A stretch of DNA of 64,000 bases from Planococcus halocryophilus (GCF_022489025.1 NZ_JAKVTG010000007.1:94297-158296), one strand, 5' to 3'. Shown: positions 44,545-53,671, numbered from the stretch's first letter. Translations and numbers: made by a program. The notes: generated from the sequence alone by a model not told the origin.

Positions 44545-45591
44545 ATGGAGATTAGTCAAAAACTATTTGGTCATAAAGACCGTAAACCTGTCACGTTGTA
44601 TACCTTAACTAACGATAGAGGCTTTCAAGTGTCGTGTATGGATTATGGCTGCGTCGTTACAGAAATCGTTGCGCCAGACCGTAACGGCAAATTTGAGAAT
44701 GTCGTGCTAGGCTTTGATACGTTTGAAGAGTATGAAAGCAATCCTCATTTTTTTGGTGCATTGGTGGGGCGCTTTGCTGGCCGGATAAAAGACGGCGAAT
44801 TTACACTGGATGAAACTCGTTACCAAGTCGCTAAAAATGCCAATGGCCATCATTTACATGGCGGCGATCAAGGCTTACATGCGGTTATTTGGGAGTCCAA
44901 AGTTATCACATCAGACCAAGAAGCCATCATTGAATTTACGTATGTCAGCCCGGACGGTGAAGAGGGCTTTCCAGGAAACTTGTCCATGATGGTCCGCTAT
45001 AGCCTGAAAAACGACAGCAACCAACTGGTCATTTCTTACCGAGCAACCTCCGACAAAACCACATTGTTGAACGTGACCAACCATTCCTATTTCAATTTGA
45101 GCGGCAATCTTCAAAATACCGTGTTAGACCATGAACTGACAATGGCTAGTGACCATTATTTAGACGTTGACGAGGAATTGCTGCCGACTGGAAATCTAGT
45201 CGCGGTAACTGAAGACCCGTTATTCGATTTTCGTCACGGCAAAACCATCAGAGAAGCCATAACAGCCGAACATCCACAAACTCAATTAGCAGGTAACGGT
45301 TATGATCATCCGTTTTTACTAAACTCTTCAGATCAACCAGCTGTTCAATTAACCGATCGAACAAGTGGCCGAACGTTAGTGGTTGAAACAACTGAACCCG
45401 CAGTAGTGTTTTATACCGGCAATCATATTGGAGGTCCTTACAAGATTAGAGGGACAGCAGCGCAAAATCAGCTTGGCATGTGCTTTGAAACACAAAGTCC
45501 ACCGGATTCGGCGCGTCATTCGCATTTTCCATCGTCCGTCTTGCATGTAGGAGAAGAGTTCAAGTCTGAAACGAGCTACACGTTTTTATAA
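44545..45591 (+). CDS. galM: Aldose 1-epimerase (galactose mutarotase)
   Basis: 348 residues, full length. It interconverts the alpha and beta anomers of galactose and other aldoses in the cytosol. Family motifs: VVLGFDTFEEYESNPHFFGALVGRFAGRI, GHHLHGGDQGLHAVIWE, NVTNHSYFNLSG with the catalytic His, and FETQSPPDS with the catalytic Glu. RBS AGAGAGGATG. It follows the ROK remnant and has its own weak hairpin (45604-45652) downstream. No other Leloir genes are seen nearby. Confidence 0.9.
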   Translation: MEISQKLFGHKDRKPVTLYTLTNDRGFQVSCMDYGCVVTEIVAPDRNGKFENVVLGFDTFEEYESNPHFFGALVGRFAGRIKDGEFTLDETRYQVAKNANGHHLHGGDQGLHAVIWESKVITSDQEAIIEFTYVSPDGEEGFPGNLSMMVRYSLKNDSNQLVISYRATSDKTTLLNVTNHSYFNLSGNLQNTVLDHELTMASDHYLDVDEELLPTGNLVAVTEDPLFDFRHGKTIREAITAEHPQTQLAGNGYDHPFLLNSSDQPAVQLTDRTSGRTLVVETTEPAVVFYTGNHIGGPYKIRGTAAQNQLGMCFETQSPPDSARHSHFPSSVLHVGEEFKSETSYTFL

Positions 45592-45763
45592 TTAAAGAGT
45601 TTTCGCCCCCAATCTGCCTTGATGGATAAAGGAGACAGGCTGAGGGGCTATTTATATTCTAAGAAAAAGATTGCTCTTAAATTCCATTTTTTATGCACGA
45701 AAAGAGCAAAATAAGGTAGCATTAGAAATGCAGTGAAAATTTAGATAAAAGGGGAGTCAAAAA

Positions 45764-47083
45764 ATGAAAGGGATTACACGTTTTTCGAATAATTTAATGG
45801 AGCGCTATTTACCCGATCCATTTTTATTCGTTATTATCTTGACGGTGGTCGTGTTCGGGCTAGGCTTAGGCTTAACGGATTCGTCACCTGTTCAGATGGT
45901 GGCGTTTTGGGGTGAAGGATTTTGGGCATTACTAGCGTTCTCGATGCAAATGGTGCTCGTACTGGTTACCGGGTTTGTACTAGCGAGTAGCCCGATATTC
46001 AAAAAGGGGTTAGGCAAGCTTGCGAGTTTTGCGAAGTCACCAGGAAGCGCAATCCTCTGGGTGACAATCGTCTCACTAGCAGCAAGCTGGATCAACTGGG
46101 GCTTTGGCTTGGTTATTGGTGCCTTGTTCGCCAAAGAATTGGCGAAGCGCGTAGAGAATGTCGATTACCGCTTATTGATTGCAAGTGCGTATTCAGGATT
46201 CTTGATATGGCACGCAGGATTCTCTGGGTCAATTCCGTTATCGATTGCGACAGAAGGACATCCATTCGTTGACAAGATTGGCATTATCCCAACGACGGAA
46301 ACGATTTTTTCTAGTTATAACTTAATCATCGTTGCTGCATTATTAATCATTGTACCGTTATTAAATCGCATGATGATGCCAAGTAAAGAAGAAACAATCA
46401 CAGTCGACCCGAAAGTTTTGATCGAGCCAACGGTTGAAGAACTTCCGACAAAAGCAAATATGACACCAGCAGAACGATTGGAAAACAGCTGGATCTTATC
46501 GATGGTTATTGGTGTTTTAGGTATTGCATTTATTGTTTATTATTTTGCAAACAACGGCTTTGCGTTAACGCTCGACGTGGTTAACTTTATGTTCTTGTTC
46601 CTAGGTATTCTTTTCCACGGCACACCGCGCAAATATTTGGTCGCCGTTCAAGAAGCGGTCAAAGGAGCCGGCGCGATTATCGTGCAGTTTCCGTTTTACG
46701 CAGGAATTATGGGGATGATGACAGCGTCTGGGTTGGCAGCTGTCATTTCAGAAGCGTTCGTCAATATTTCGACGGTAAACACGTTCCCACTTTTTGCATT
46801 TTTAAGTGCAGGACTCGTCAACTTTTTCGTTCCTTCGGGCGGTGGACAATGGGCCGTTCAAGCACCGATTATGTTAGAAGCTGCAGAAATGCTTGGCAGT
46901 GACCCGGCGAAAGTGGCCATGGCAGTTGCATGGGGCGACGCATGGACAAACATGATTCAGCCATTCTGGGCTTTACCAGCACTGGCAATCGCCGGACTCA
47001 AAGCGAAAGACATCATGGGCTTTTGTGTCATCGTCTTAGTTGTTAGTGGCGTGGTAATTGGAGCAGGTTTATTGTTTTTGTAA
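45764..47083 (+). CDS. atoE: Short-chain fatty acid transporter, AtoE family
   Basis: 439 residues with about ten transmembrane segments. N-terminus RFSNNLMERYLPDPFLFVIILTVVVF and the centre WINWGFGLVIGALFAKELAKR and GQWAVQAPIMLEAAEMLG match AtoE/TIGR00366 carriers of butyrate and acetoacetate. RBS AGGGGAG. It is alone, without thiolase or CoA-transferase genes in this window, so its role here is inferred from family only. A long bidirectional terminator follows. Confidence 0.88.
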   Translation: MKGITRFSNNLMERYLPDPFLFVIILTVVVFGLGLGLTDSSPVQMVAFWGEGFWALLAFSMQMVLVLVTGFVLASSPIFKKGLGKLASFAKSPGSAILWVTIVSLAASWINWGFGLVIGALFAKELAKRVENVDYRLLIASAYSGFLIWHAGFSGSIPLSIATEGHPFVDKIGIIPTTETIFSSYNLIIVAALLIIVPLLNRMMMPSKEETITVDPKVLIEPTVEELPTKANMTPAERLENSWILSMVIGVLGIAFIVYYFANNGFALTLDVVNFMFLFLGILFHGTPRKYLVAVQEAVKGAGAIIVQFPFYAGIMGMMTASGLAAVISEAFVNISTVNTFPLFAFLSAGLVNFFVPSGGGQWAVQAPIMLEAAEMLGSDPAKVAMAVAWGDAWTNMIQPFWALPALAIAGLKAKDIMGFCVIVLVVSGVVIGAGLLFL

Positions 47084-47086
47084 AAT

Positions 47087-47147
47087 AAAAAAGGACGATC
47101 TTGTAAAAGGCATCAAACATGTCTTTTACGAGATCGTCTTTTTTGTC
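47087..47147. terminator. Bidirectional terminator between atoE and the GGDEF gene
   Basis: AAAAAAGGACGATCTTGTAAAAG pairs with CTTTTACGAGATCGTCTTTTTT; serves both convergent genes. Confidence 0.85.
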
Positions 47148-47153
47148 GTTATG

Positions 47154-48386
47154 TTATTTAGTGGCCAAGATGAAACGTTCAGCCTCACCTAATTCGTATA
47201 AGCTAACGACATTTCTTCCTTTGCGTTTTGCTTCATACAACGCTTCATCCGCTGTTTTTATCAACGAATGAATATCTGCTGCGTCTTCTGGATAGGTTGC
47301 AACGCCCAGGCTAATCGTCAGTGACACTTTGTCGTTTTCTTCGCTTCGGACGTCTAAGCTTTGCACATTTTTCCGAATCGCTTCAGCGTGGCGGAAAGCT
47401 TCTGCTTTCGTCGTTTCAGGCAACAGCATGACAAACTCTTCGCCACCAAAACGTGCCACGGTAAATTTGCCTTTTTGGTTTTGCTTGAACACTTTTCCAA
47501 CTGCAATGATGGCAGTATCGCCTGTAGAATGGCCATACGTATTGTTGATATTCCGAAGAAAATCCATATCCCCAAAAATCAATGACAGTGATGTGTTGTT
47601 TTTTTGGCTCTTTTTGTACAACTCATTTATCTTTTCATCAAAATGGCGGTAATTGGGGATGCCGGTTTTGGCATCAATGTAGATCAACTCAGCACTATTA
47701 GCCTTTTGCAATAAATTTTGCAAGAGTAGTGCCGGAACGATCAAAAACAAGATTAAATACGGGTTGTAAAGATACGTAATCGCTAAAATAGCGCCAGTGA
47801 TTAACAAGATCCCTTCGGATGACACAGTATTCACTTTGATCACCGGAGCTGATTTCCAAGCGATGCCTTCATCCAAACTGATCAGTGTGTTGATCAAAAA
47901 GATGCGCGTGATACCAAAAACCAACATTTCTAGCAACAACGCAATGGTAAACAGCAATTCGGAATCTGGGCTAGTACCGGATATTTCTCTAAAAATCGAG
48001 TACCCCAATAACCCAGAAATGATGGTCGCAGAAGCATTAAAATCAGGACCCGTGAATGGTTCAGGGTGCTTTTCTCTTAATCGAAAAGCGATGTTGACCA
48101 AACATGAAATCACAATACTCAATGCAAATAAAGGAAAGGGCAAAATGATCAATGCCGCAAATTCAACGACACAGCCCATCCCAGCAGAAAGCTTGGAATC
48201 GACGAAATCGAACAATCCACCATGTCTAGCAACAATCACCAGCGTTAGCCAAATGACAAAAGTAATAGAAGCGAAATCAGATAGTTGCGGTGGCTCGAGT
48301 TGCCAACTAACCAAGAAAACAGTAAGGGCTAGCATATTGGACAGCACGATAAAATATATGGCTTTTCTTGGATGTTTGGTATTCAT
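47154..48386 (-). CDS. Membrane-bound GGDEF diguanylate cyclase
   Basis: About 410 residues. The N-terminal ~230 residues have seven or so hydrophobic segments and a predicted membrane sensor region. A GGDEF domain (about 245-400) follows: active motif ARFGGEEFVMLLPE (GGEEF, catalytically competent) and DMDFLRNINNTYGHSTGD. The expected inhibitory RxxD site before GGEEF is absent (KGKFTVAR instead), so product inhibition is unlikely. It makes c-di-GMP; the subtilase 120 bases away has a c-di-GMP riboswitch. ATG at 48386 has AGGTGA six bases before it. Confidence 0.9.
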   Translation of the reverse strand: MNTKHPRKAIYFIVLSNMLALTVFLVSWQLEPPQLSDFASITFVIWLTLVIVARHGGLFDFVDSKLSAGMGCVVEFAALIILPFPLFALSIVISCLVNIAFRLREKHPEPFTGPDFNASATIISGLLGYSIFREISGTSPDSELLFTIALLLEMLVFGITRIFLINTLISLDEGIAWKSAPVIKVNTVSSEGILLITGAILAITYLYNPYLILFLIVPALLLQNLLQKANSAELIYIDAKTGIPNYRHFDEKINELYKKSQKNNTSLSLIFGDMDFLRNINNTYGHSTGDTAIIAVGKVFKQNQKGKFTVARFGGEEFVMLLPETTKAEAFRHAEAIRKNVQSLDVRSEENDKVSLTISLGVATYPEDAADIHSLIKTADEALYEAKRKGRNVVSLYELGEAERFILATK

Positions 48387-48508
48387 CACTATTCACCTCA
48401 TGGACAAGAAGTCCAGTTCTAATCACTAATGAATACAATAGGGAAGCGAGTACTCGCTAGCTTAGTAAACTAGAATGTCCGACTTGCAAGTTACTGAAAC
48501 GTTTCAGT

Positions 48509-49972
48509 TTAATCAAAGTTATTTCGCCAAGCAATATTCCTCCAAGCAATATTGGACCAAGAGACGTTTCGCCATGCAATGTTCGACCAAGAATCCGGAG
48601 TGTCTAGACTCGCATTGTCGCCTGTTGCAGACGTAATCAGTGAAGACAATTCGAAATTTTGAGTAACATTAGCTGGGAGATTACTTGGATTAAAAAATAC
48701 AGCTGCCTCTGCAGTGACAAGTCCAGCGCTACCTGCAGGTTGCTTTCCATAAGTGCGTGTTGTTTTCTTTAAGATCCATTTTACTTGGTCAGGAGTCAAG
48801 TTTGGATTTTGTTCAAGCATTAACGCGACAATTCCACTTACCATTGGTGTCGACATGGACGTGCCACCCATGGTGAAATAGTCATTGCTTACAACATTTT
48901 CAGGTTTTAATCCCCGCAAATCACCTTTTGGCATATAAGCAGTTATTTTAGAACCAGGTGCAACAACTTCTGGTTTAGAAAATCCTTCTGAAGTAACCCC
49001 ATTGCTCGACCAGCTTTTTAAGGAATCATCTTCGGTATCCTTTGTACCCTTATCATCTATAGATCCTACTGTAATGACAAATGGATCGTTTGCGGGTGCA
49101 TAACAAGTCGAACAACTTGTGCCGCCTTGGTTGCCTGCGGACACGACAACTACGATTCCTTTTTGCCAAAGAAGTTCAACTGCCGCGTTCGTTGCACTTT
49201 CTTTATAGTTTTGCTGAGTGGCAATTTGGTTAGAGATATTCACGACGCGGATATTGTATTTTTCATGGTTGTCATAAATCCATTGAAGACCGTCCACTAA
49301 GTTTTGTTCGCCAGCTTTGCCTTCGTCATCACTCACTTTGACGTTGACAATATTAACGCCAGGAGCAACGCCAGGATAGACTCCGTTACTTTGAGTTCCG
49401 TCGCCTCCAAGAATACTCGCTACGTGCGTACCGTGACCGAAAGAATCCGACATGTTACCGGCAGTTGAAAATTTAGCATTTGCCGTAATACGTTTTCTGA
49501 AGTCCGATTGAGCACCGTTAGCAATCCCGCTATCAATAACTGCTACCGTAACCCCTTTACCGGTAATTCCTTTTTTAAGCACTTTGTCGCTAGTGATGAC
49601 AGACTGATAAACATTGGCAATTAACTTATCATCCGAGGTTTTACTAGATCCTTTGTTTTCAACCACTTTTTCATCTTGGTTAACGAAAACCACGCCAGGG
49701 ACTGACTGAATGGACTGTGCTTTGTCCGGATCTATTTCCACTAAGTACGTATGGATAAAAGTCCATTTATCAACAATTGTGCCACCAAGTTGTTGAATAG
49801 CTTGTTCAATTCCTTGTGTTCCTGCTACTGTTCCTACCATATAACGGGCAGTAGGTTGTTTTTGTTCAGCAACAATCATCGCGTTTGTGTGAGTAGGTGC
49901 GAGAGAAACTGCAAAGCCGCTTAGTACAGCTGCAGCCACCAGCATATGGGATACTAATTTTTTGATATTCAT
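48509..49972 (-). CDS. Secreted S8 subtilisin-like protease with WSN/WRN C-terminal repeats
   Basis: 487 residues. Signal peptide (to about HTNA), an I9 inhibitor prodomain (ARYMVGTVAGTQGIEQAIQQLGG...VPGVVFVNQDEKV), then the S8 catalytic domain with Asp (VAVIDSGIA), His (SFGHGTHVASILGG) and Ser (GGTSMSTPMVSG). The last 25 residues are a repeat of Ser-Trp-Ser-Asn-Ile-Ala-Trp-Arg-Asn type (SWSNIAWRNVSWSN...). RBS GGAGGGG. Expression is placed under a c-di-GMP riboswitch in the leader. Active extracellularly after cleavage of the prodomain; the tail may bind to the cell wall or a matrix (inference). Confidence 0.9.
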   Translation of the reverse strand: MNIKKLVSHMLVAAAVLSGFAVSLAPTHTNAMIVAEQKQPTARYMVGTVAGTQGIEQAIQQLGGTIVDKWTFIHTYLVEIDPDKAQSIQSVPGVVFVNQDEKVVENKGSSKTSDDKLIANVYQSVITSDKVLKKGITGKGVTVAVIDSGIANGAQSDFRKRITANAKFSTAGNMSDSFGHGTHVASILGGDGTQSNGVYPGVAPGVNIVNVKVSDDEGKAGEQNLVDGLQWIYDNHEKYNIRVVNISNQIATQQNYKESATNAAVELLWQKGIVVVVSAGNQGGTSCSTCYAPANDPFVITVGSIDDKGTKDTEDDSLKSWSSNGVTSEGFSKPEVVAPGSKITAYMPKGDLRGLKPENVVSNDYFTMGGTSMSTPMVSGIVALMLEQNPNLTPDQVKWILKKTTRTYGKQPAGSAGLVTAEAAVFFNPSNLPANVTQNFELSSLITSATGDNASLDTPDSWSNIAWRNVSWSNIAWRNIAWRNNFD

Positions 49973-50078
49973 TTTTTCCCCTCCTTTTATTGGCTATCTT
50001 TTCAAAAGACGGTATTGGATGATCAGCCCCAATCTTTCCAATGTGAGTTTTGTATATGTTTTTCGTGAGGTGCCTATA

Positions 50079-50110
50079 AAAAAAGGACCATTCGCAGAGG
50101 AACAGTCCTT
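50079..50110 (-). terminator. Riboswitch expression-platform terminator
   Basis: On the minus strand GGACTGTTC pairs with GAATGGTCC (U-G wobbles that only work in this RNA), flanked by AA and TT, then seven T. It lies directly after the GEMM aptamer and about 107 bases upstream of the protease start. Confidence 0.85.
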
Positions 50111-50112
50111 AA

Positions 50113-50206
50113 ACCATTCGGTAACCCAGCCATCGTAGATTGTTTATCAATCCTTAGACCTGTGGTTTTGCGTCGTTGTCTTTCAACAAGTTTGCCTTTT
50201 CGTTTT
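50113..50206 (-). ncRNA. Cyclic di-GMP-I riboswitch (GEMM)
   Basis: The minus strand reads AAAAGGCAAAC, a GAAA tetraloop stem (TTGTT-GAAA-GACAA), GACGCAAAACC, GGTCTAA, a hairpin GATTG-ATAAA-CAATC, then GATGGCTGGGTTACCGA. This order (GGCAAAC / GNRA loop / GACGCAAAgCC / CTAA / ATGGcnGGGTTACCG) is the GEMM-I consensus. The downstream intrinsic terminator indicates control of transcription. Whether c-di-GMP turns the gene on or off is not readable from here. Confidence 0.9.
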
Positions 50207-50264
50207 AAATTGTGGGTTATTTTACTTAAATTTACTGAATGATTAGAAAATGCAATTTATTAAC

Positions 50265-50293
50265 ATTATAAGAATCTTTATACCTACTGTCAA
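50265..50293 (-). promoter_or_regulatory. Consensus sigma-A promoter of the subtilase
   Basis: On the minus strand TTGACA (50293-50288) and TATAAT (50270-50265) are separated by 17 bases, a perfect consensus. It yields a leader of about 290 bases that contains the riboswitch. Confidence 0.85.
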
Positions 50294-50885
50294 CTGAATG
50301 TGTAATTATAATTGCTTATTATTGGCTTTATTTCTTTTATATTTTTCCAACTTTTTTTATTAATTTTCATAGTCATAAATAACATGTATGGATGGAATTC
50401 ATATATAGCTATAGAAAATCGTTGGATAAGAGGGGAAAGTTCATATGAATAAAGCACGAGTTATGAAATCATGCGGAACGATCCTTATTTTTTAAATTTA
50501 CATGGCAATTAAAATTATTTTGTAAAGTAGTAGTTCAATAGGAGGCGGCAAAATTGGTGCAATAAAGTGCTAAGAAAGAGGTAACAAATTTCGACCTTTC
50601 CTATTAGATGGATAAGGTCATTTTTGAATATCGGCGAAAGTAGAGAACAGTGGGATGAAAACTCTGATCAGCATATAGAATTTAGTTCAGGAGATGCTAT
50701 ATGAACTAGACTCTCGCTGTGTTATATTGGTAATATTATAGTATAAATGGTAATTATATAATGCTATAAAAGAACTATATTGGAAATTATTTTACAGAAT
50801 AATCGATTCAATACATTGCTAACTCATAGCAAGTCAAAATAGTAAGCACGATCTAATTTTCATAATCAGAAAGGGGCTTATACGT
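50294..50885. other. Intergenic stretch with no recognised gene
   Basis: About 590 bases of AT-rich sequence between divergent genes. The only coding signal is a frame of 16 codons at 50444 (MNKARVMKSCGTILIF) after AGGGGAAAG, too short to call. Promoters for the lipoprotein gene must lie in its right half. No repeat or RNA motif was seen. Confidence 0.5.
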
Positions 50886-51692
50886 GTGTGGAAAAACAAA
50901 AAACTAGTAGCAACAGCTGGGCTAATCGTTCTGTTAAGTGGCTGTGGCGAAGAAACACTCGAGAAGGATGAACCGGTCCTTGAAACAACAGAAGTTGAAG
51001 CTGCAGAGCCAGAAAAAGCCGAAGAAGAAGTAGCACAAGATGAGGCAGAAGAGAAGGAAAAAGCGGAAGCGGAAGAACAAGCAAAGGCTGAGACAGAAGC
51101 AAAAGAAAAAGCCGCGGTAGAGGAAAAAGCTAAGGCAGAAGCAGAACAACAGAAAAAAGCAGAAGACCAAGTAAAAGTGGAAGCGGAAGAAAAGGCAAAA
51201 GCAGAAGAACTAGCAAAAGCCGAAGCCGAAGAGGCAGCACGTAAAGAAGCAGAAAATGCAGGTTCAGCTTCCCAACAACAAGCGGCAAGAATGGCCGAAG
51301 AATACCTATCGTATACAGCGTTTTCGAAAAGTGGACTGATCGATCAATTGGAATTCGAAGGATTTAGTAACGCAGATGCTACATTTGCTTCAGAAAAAAT
51401 CGATGTAAATTGGAGCGAGCAAGCAGTAAAAGCGGCTGAAAACTACATCGCCTACACGGCTTTTTCAAGAAAGGGACTCATCGAACAATTGGAATTTGAA
51501 GGCTATAGTAACGACAATGCGACCTACGCAGTAGACGAAATCACTGTCGACTGGAGCGAACAAGCTATTTTAGCCGCAGAGAATTATATCGAGTACACTT
51601 CGTTTTCAAGATCTGGACTGATTGAGCAATTGGAGTTTGAAGGGCATAGTAAAGCGGATGCTACGAACGCTGTGGATGTTATTGGGCTTTAA
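50886..51692 (+). CDS. Ltp-type lipoprotein with three C-terminal repeats
   Basis: 268 residues. GTG start with AAGGGG upstream, signal peptide ending in lipobox LSGC, then a ~95-residue Lys/Glu/Ala-rich coiled linker, then three ~45-residue tandem repeats (for example AAENYIAYTAFSRKGLIEQLEFEGYSNDNATYAVDEI). The repeat is the host cell surface-exposed lipoprotein (Ltp) domain, which in phage TP-J34 blocks DNA entry of other phages. No integrase or phage structural gene is seen. Either prophage-derived superinfection exclusion or a cellular surface lipoprotein. Confidence 0.8.
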   Translation: MWKNKKLVATAGLIVLLSGCGEETLEKDEPVLETTEVEAAEPEKAEEEVAQDEAEEKEKAEAEEQAKAETEAKEKAAVEEKAKAEAEQQKKAEDQVKVEAEEKAKAEELAKAEAEEAARKEAENAGSASQQQAARMAEEYLSYTAFSKSGLIDQLEFEGFSNADATFASEKIDVNWSEQAVKAAENYIAYTAFSRKGLIEQLEFEGYSNDNATYAVDEITVDWSEQAILAAENYIEYTSFSRSGLIEQLEFEGHSKADATNAVDVIGL

Positions 51693-51778
51693 TAAAATAT
51701 AGGAGATCAGTCTCTGACTAAAGACCGACTTGTGGTTATTCGAGTTGTCTACCGTATCTTCTGGGATACAAATCGCTC

Positions 51779-51857
51779 CGGCGCTTTGGGCATGGCTTTC
51801 GCAATAAGCCAGGAAGAGCACCTGTCTTATTGCTTCGCCTAGCCCTTGGACGCGCCG
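51779..51857. repeat. Palindromic REP-like element
   Basis: CGGCGC...GGGC...GCAATAAG pairs with CTTATTGC...GCCC...GCGCCG to give a long imperfect hairpin, the form of a repeat family I recognise as dispersed in Bacillales intergenic regions. The rest of the interval (51693-51985) has no other visible feature. Confidence 0.6.
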
Positions 51858-51985
51858 TCGCTGGTGTGGGGTTCTCCTTATTCATAGTAGGAAGTAAACT
51901 ACTTTTCTAAGTAGTTTATTTAAATCACACCCATGGATAGCGAAACTAATTAAATGTATTAGACTACTGAGGAAGAGGGGGAAGT

Positions 51986-52999
51986 ATGGAGAAATTTATT
52001 GATTACTATGTATTGTTGAATATATTACCGACAGCTAATGAAGAGTTGATTAAACGTGCATATCGCATTCAGTCTAAAGAATTACACCCGGATCAAGGAG
52101 GGAACGAGAAACAATTTATCTTACTAACCGAGGCATATAAAGTTTTGAGTAATCCCATAAAAAGAAAAGCATACGACCAAGACTATGCCTTTTATCAACA
52201 GACTCAAAAGCGAGATAATGAACGTTCTCAGCAAGAAAGAAAACATGCGAATTCTAAACGTGCATCAGAATCCCCGGAAAATAAACCATTCTTCTCTTTT
52301 GACTATATACGATTTGGAAAAGTTGCGCTTGGAGGGTTCATTAGTCTAGGGGTTCTTGCGAAAGCAATTAATGCTTTTGAAGAAAGTACTGAACCTGAGA
52401 TTCCAATAGACCCTATTGTATTTCCGGTTGTAGAAAGTGAACATTCTAAAGATATTGTTGAAGAGTCCGTTACCTCTGAATATGATGTAGGTGAAATAGA
52501 AGAATCAGGTGTGGAAACAATGGAGCAATTAATTGGTATTCCTGAGGAATCTGAACCTCTCGAAGATTTGATAGAAGAATCTGAACAAGCAGAAGTAGAG
52601 AAAACTGCCACACTGACATTTAGTACAACTGACTCTTTATCTTTATATGTTCGGTATTTAGACAGGATTTATAAATTGGAAGCGGATTTAGAAAGCTATG
52701 GGAAAGTATGGGAAACTGGAAGCGATGCCGAAATTACGCAAGCATCATATAATCAATTGAAAATTTGGGATGATCTATTAAATGAAATTTATCAGACGTT
52801 AAAAATAGAACTAACAGAAAAAGATTTTTTAGAGTTGAGGGATTTGCAGCGTGCTTGGATAGCGAAGAAGGAAAGAATTGCAGATGAAGCAAGGACGGGT
52901 TTCGCTGGTGGCTCTTGGGAGGTTCCTGTATACAATGATGCTCAGTTGGAAGAAACAAAAAAGCGTTGTTATTGGTTAGTCATGAATTATATGAATTAA
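51986..52999 (+). CDS. J-domain protein fused to a membrane segment and LprI-like domain
   Basis: 337 residues. An N-terminal DnaJ domain (DYYVLLNILPTANEELIKRAYRIQSKELHPDQGG, with the HPD motif, about 5-70), a charged linker, a hydrophobic segment (KVALGGFISLGVLAKAI, about 115-132), a very acidic region (EESEP, EEIEESG, about 155-205) and a C-terminal LprI/DUF1311-like domain (LRDLQRAWIAKKERIADEA). The J domain would recruit Hsp70 (DnaK) to the membrane; LprI-type domains are lysozyme-inhibitor related. If the single helix spans, J domain inside and LprI part outside. The fusion is unusual. Confidence 0.7.
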   Translation: MEKFIDYYVLLNILPTANEELIKRAYRIQSKELHPDQGGNEKQFILLTEAYKVLSNPIKRKAYDQDYAFYQQTQKRDNERSQQERKHANSKRASESPENKPFFSFDYIRFGKVALGGFISLGVLAKAINAFEESTEPEIPIDPIVFPVVESEHSKDIVEESVTSEYDVGEIEESGVETMEQLIGIPEESEPLEDLIEESEQAEVEKTATLTFSTTDSLSLYVRYLDRIYKLEADLESYGKVWETGSDAEITQASYNQLKIWDDLLNEIYQTLKIELTEKDFLELRDLQRAWIAKKERIADEARTGFAGGSWEVPVYNDAQLEETKKRCYWLVMNYMN

Positions 53000-53162
53000 A
53001 AAGTAACATCCAGTGTAAGAGAAAATCTGCAATATTTCAGTAATATACTATATCTGCTAAATCAACATTTTGGGAGTGGCTATTTCAACTTAAAATCATG
53101 TCCCAAGGAAGGGAACAAATAGGAGTTTTTTGAGAAGGTAGAAGAGGCTGAAAAAGACACAA

Positions 53163-53202
53163 AAAAATGCATGAACCCGCTGCAACGGATTCATGCATTT
53201 TC
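53163..53202 (-). terminator. Terminator of the small lipoprotein gene
   Basis: On the minus strand AAAATGCATGAATCC pairs with GGGTTCATGCATTTT, followed by T run. Confidence 0.85.
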
Positions 53203-53206
53203 ATCG

Positions 53207-53479
53207 TTAACAAATTGTCGTTTCGCCCATTAGAATATCTCCGTTTTGACCATCTAAGTAATCGATTCCCCATTCACAATTGCCTTTATTTTGCCATTCA
53301 ACAATATACTGTCCATCGTCATAGCGAATTGAAAGAATGTCTACTGTCCCAAACGAATTCGCATGTCGTTGTTCCACGAGTGCTCGTGCATCTGTTTCGG
53401 TAATCGTCGGGTTTGCAGCAGAGCAGCCGCTCAATAGCAAAAGACATATCACTAAAAGAGAAACTATAAATTTTTTCAT
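53207..53479 (-). CDS. Small lipoprotein, PepSY-like
   Basis: 90 residues. The start MKKFIVSLLVICLLLLSGC (RBS GAGGTG) gives a signal peptide with lipobox LSGC. The mature part (ITETDARALVEQRH..FGTVDILSIRYDDGQYIVEWQNKGNCEWGIDYLDGQNGDIL) has the helix-strand pattern of a PepSY domain and one further Cys pair. Function unknown; PepSY proteins often modulate extracytosolic proteases. Confidence 0.7.
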   Translation of the reverse strand: MKKFIVSLLVICLLLLSGCSAANPTITETDARALVEQRHANSFGTVDILSIRYDDGQYIVEWQNKGNCEWGIDYLDGQNGDILMGETTIC

Positions 53480-53671
53480 CGCATTCACCTCTAAATAGGT
53501 AGACTGACCTGCAAGGAAGAACGTTACATAGAAGCATGGAATCAATAGAAAAATAGACTTTAAAGAGAATATTAATAAAATTGTAAAAATATTTCGTTTA
53601 TTCGCCCAATAACAGTTAAATAATGTTAATATATTTGTATTGAATATCCAATTTTTGAGGGGGACGCCGCC

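Noticed and set aside
47329..48429. Long + strand frames opposite the GGDEF gene
   Set aside because: They are antisense shadows without ribosome binding sites or domains.
50444..50494. A 16-codon ORF with a plausible RBS
   Set aside because: Too short, with no homologue known to me and no terminator.
53090..53120. A further partial MITE end (CCCAAGGAAGGGAACAAAT)
   Set aside because: Only one short end is similar, with no matching partner end; chance cannot be excluded.
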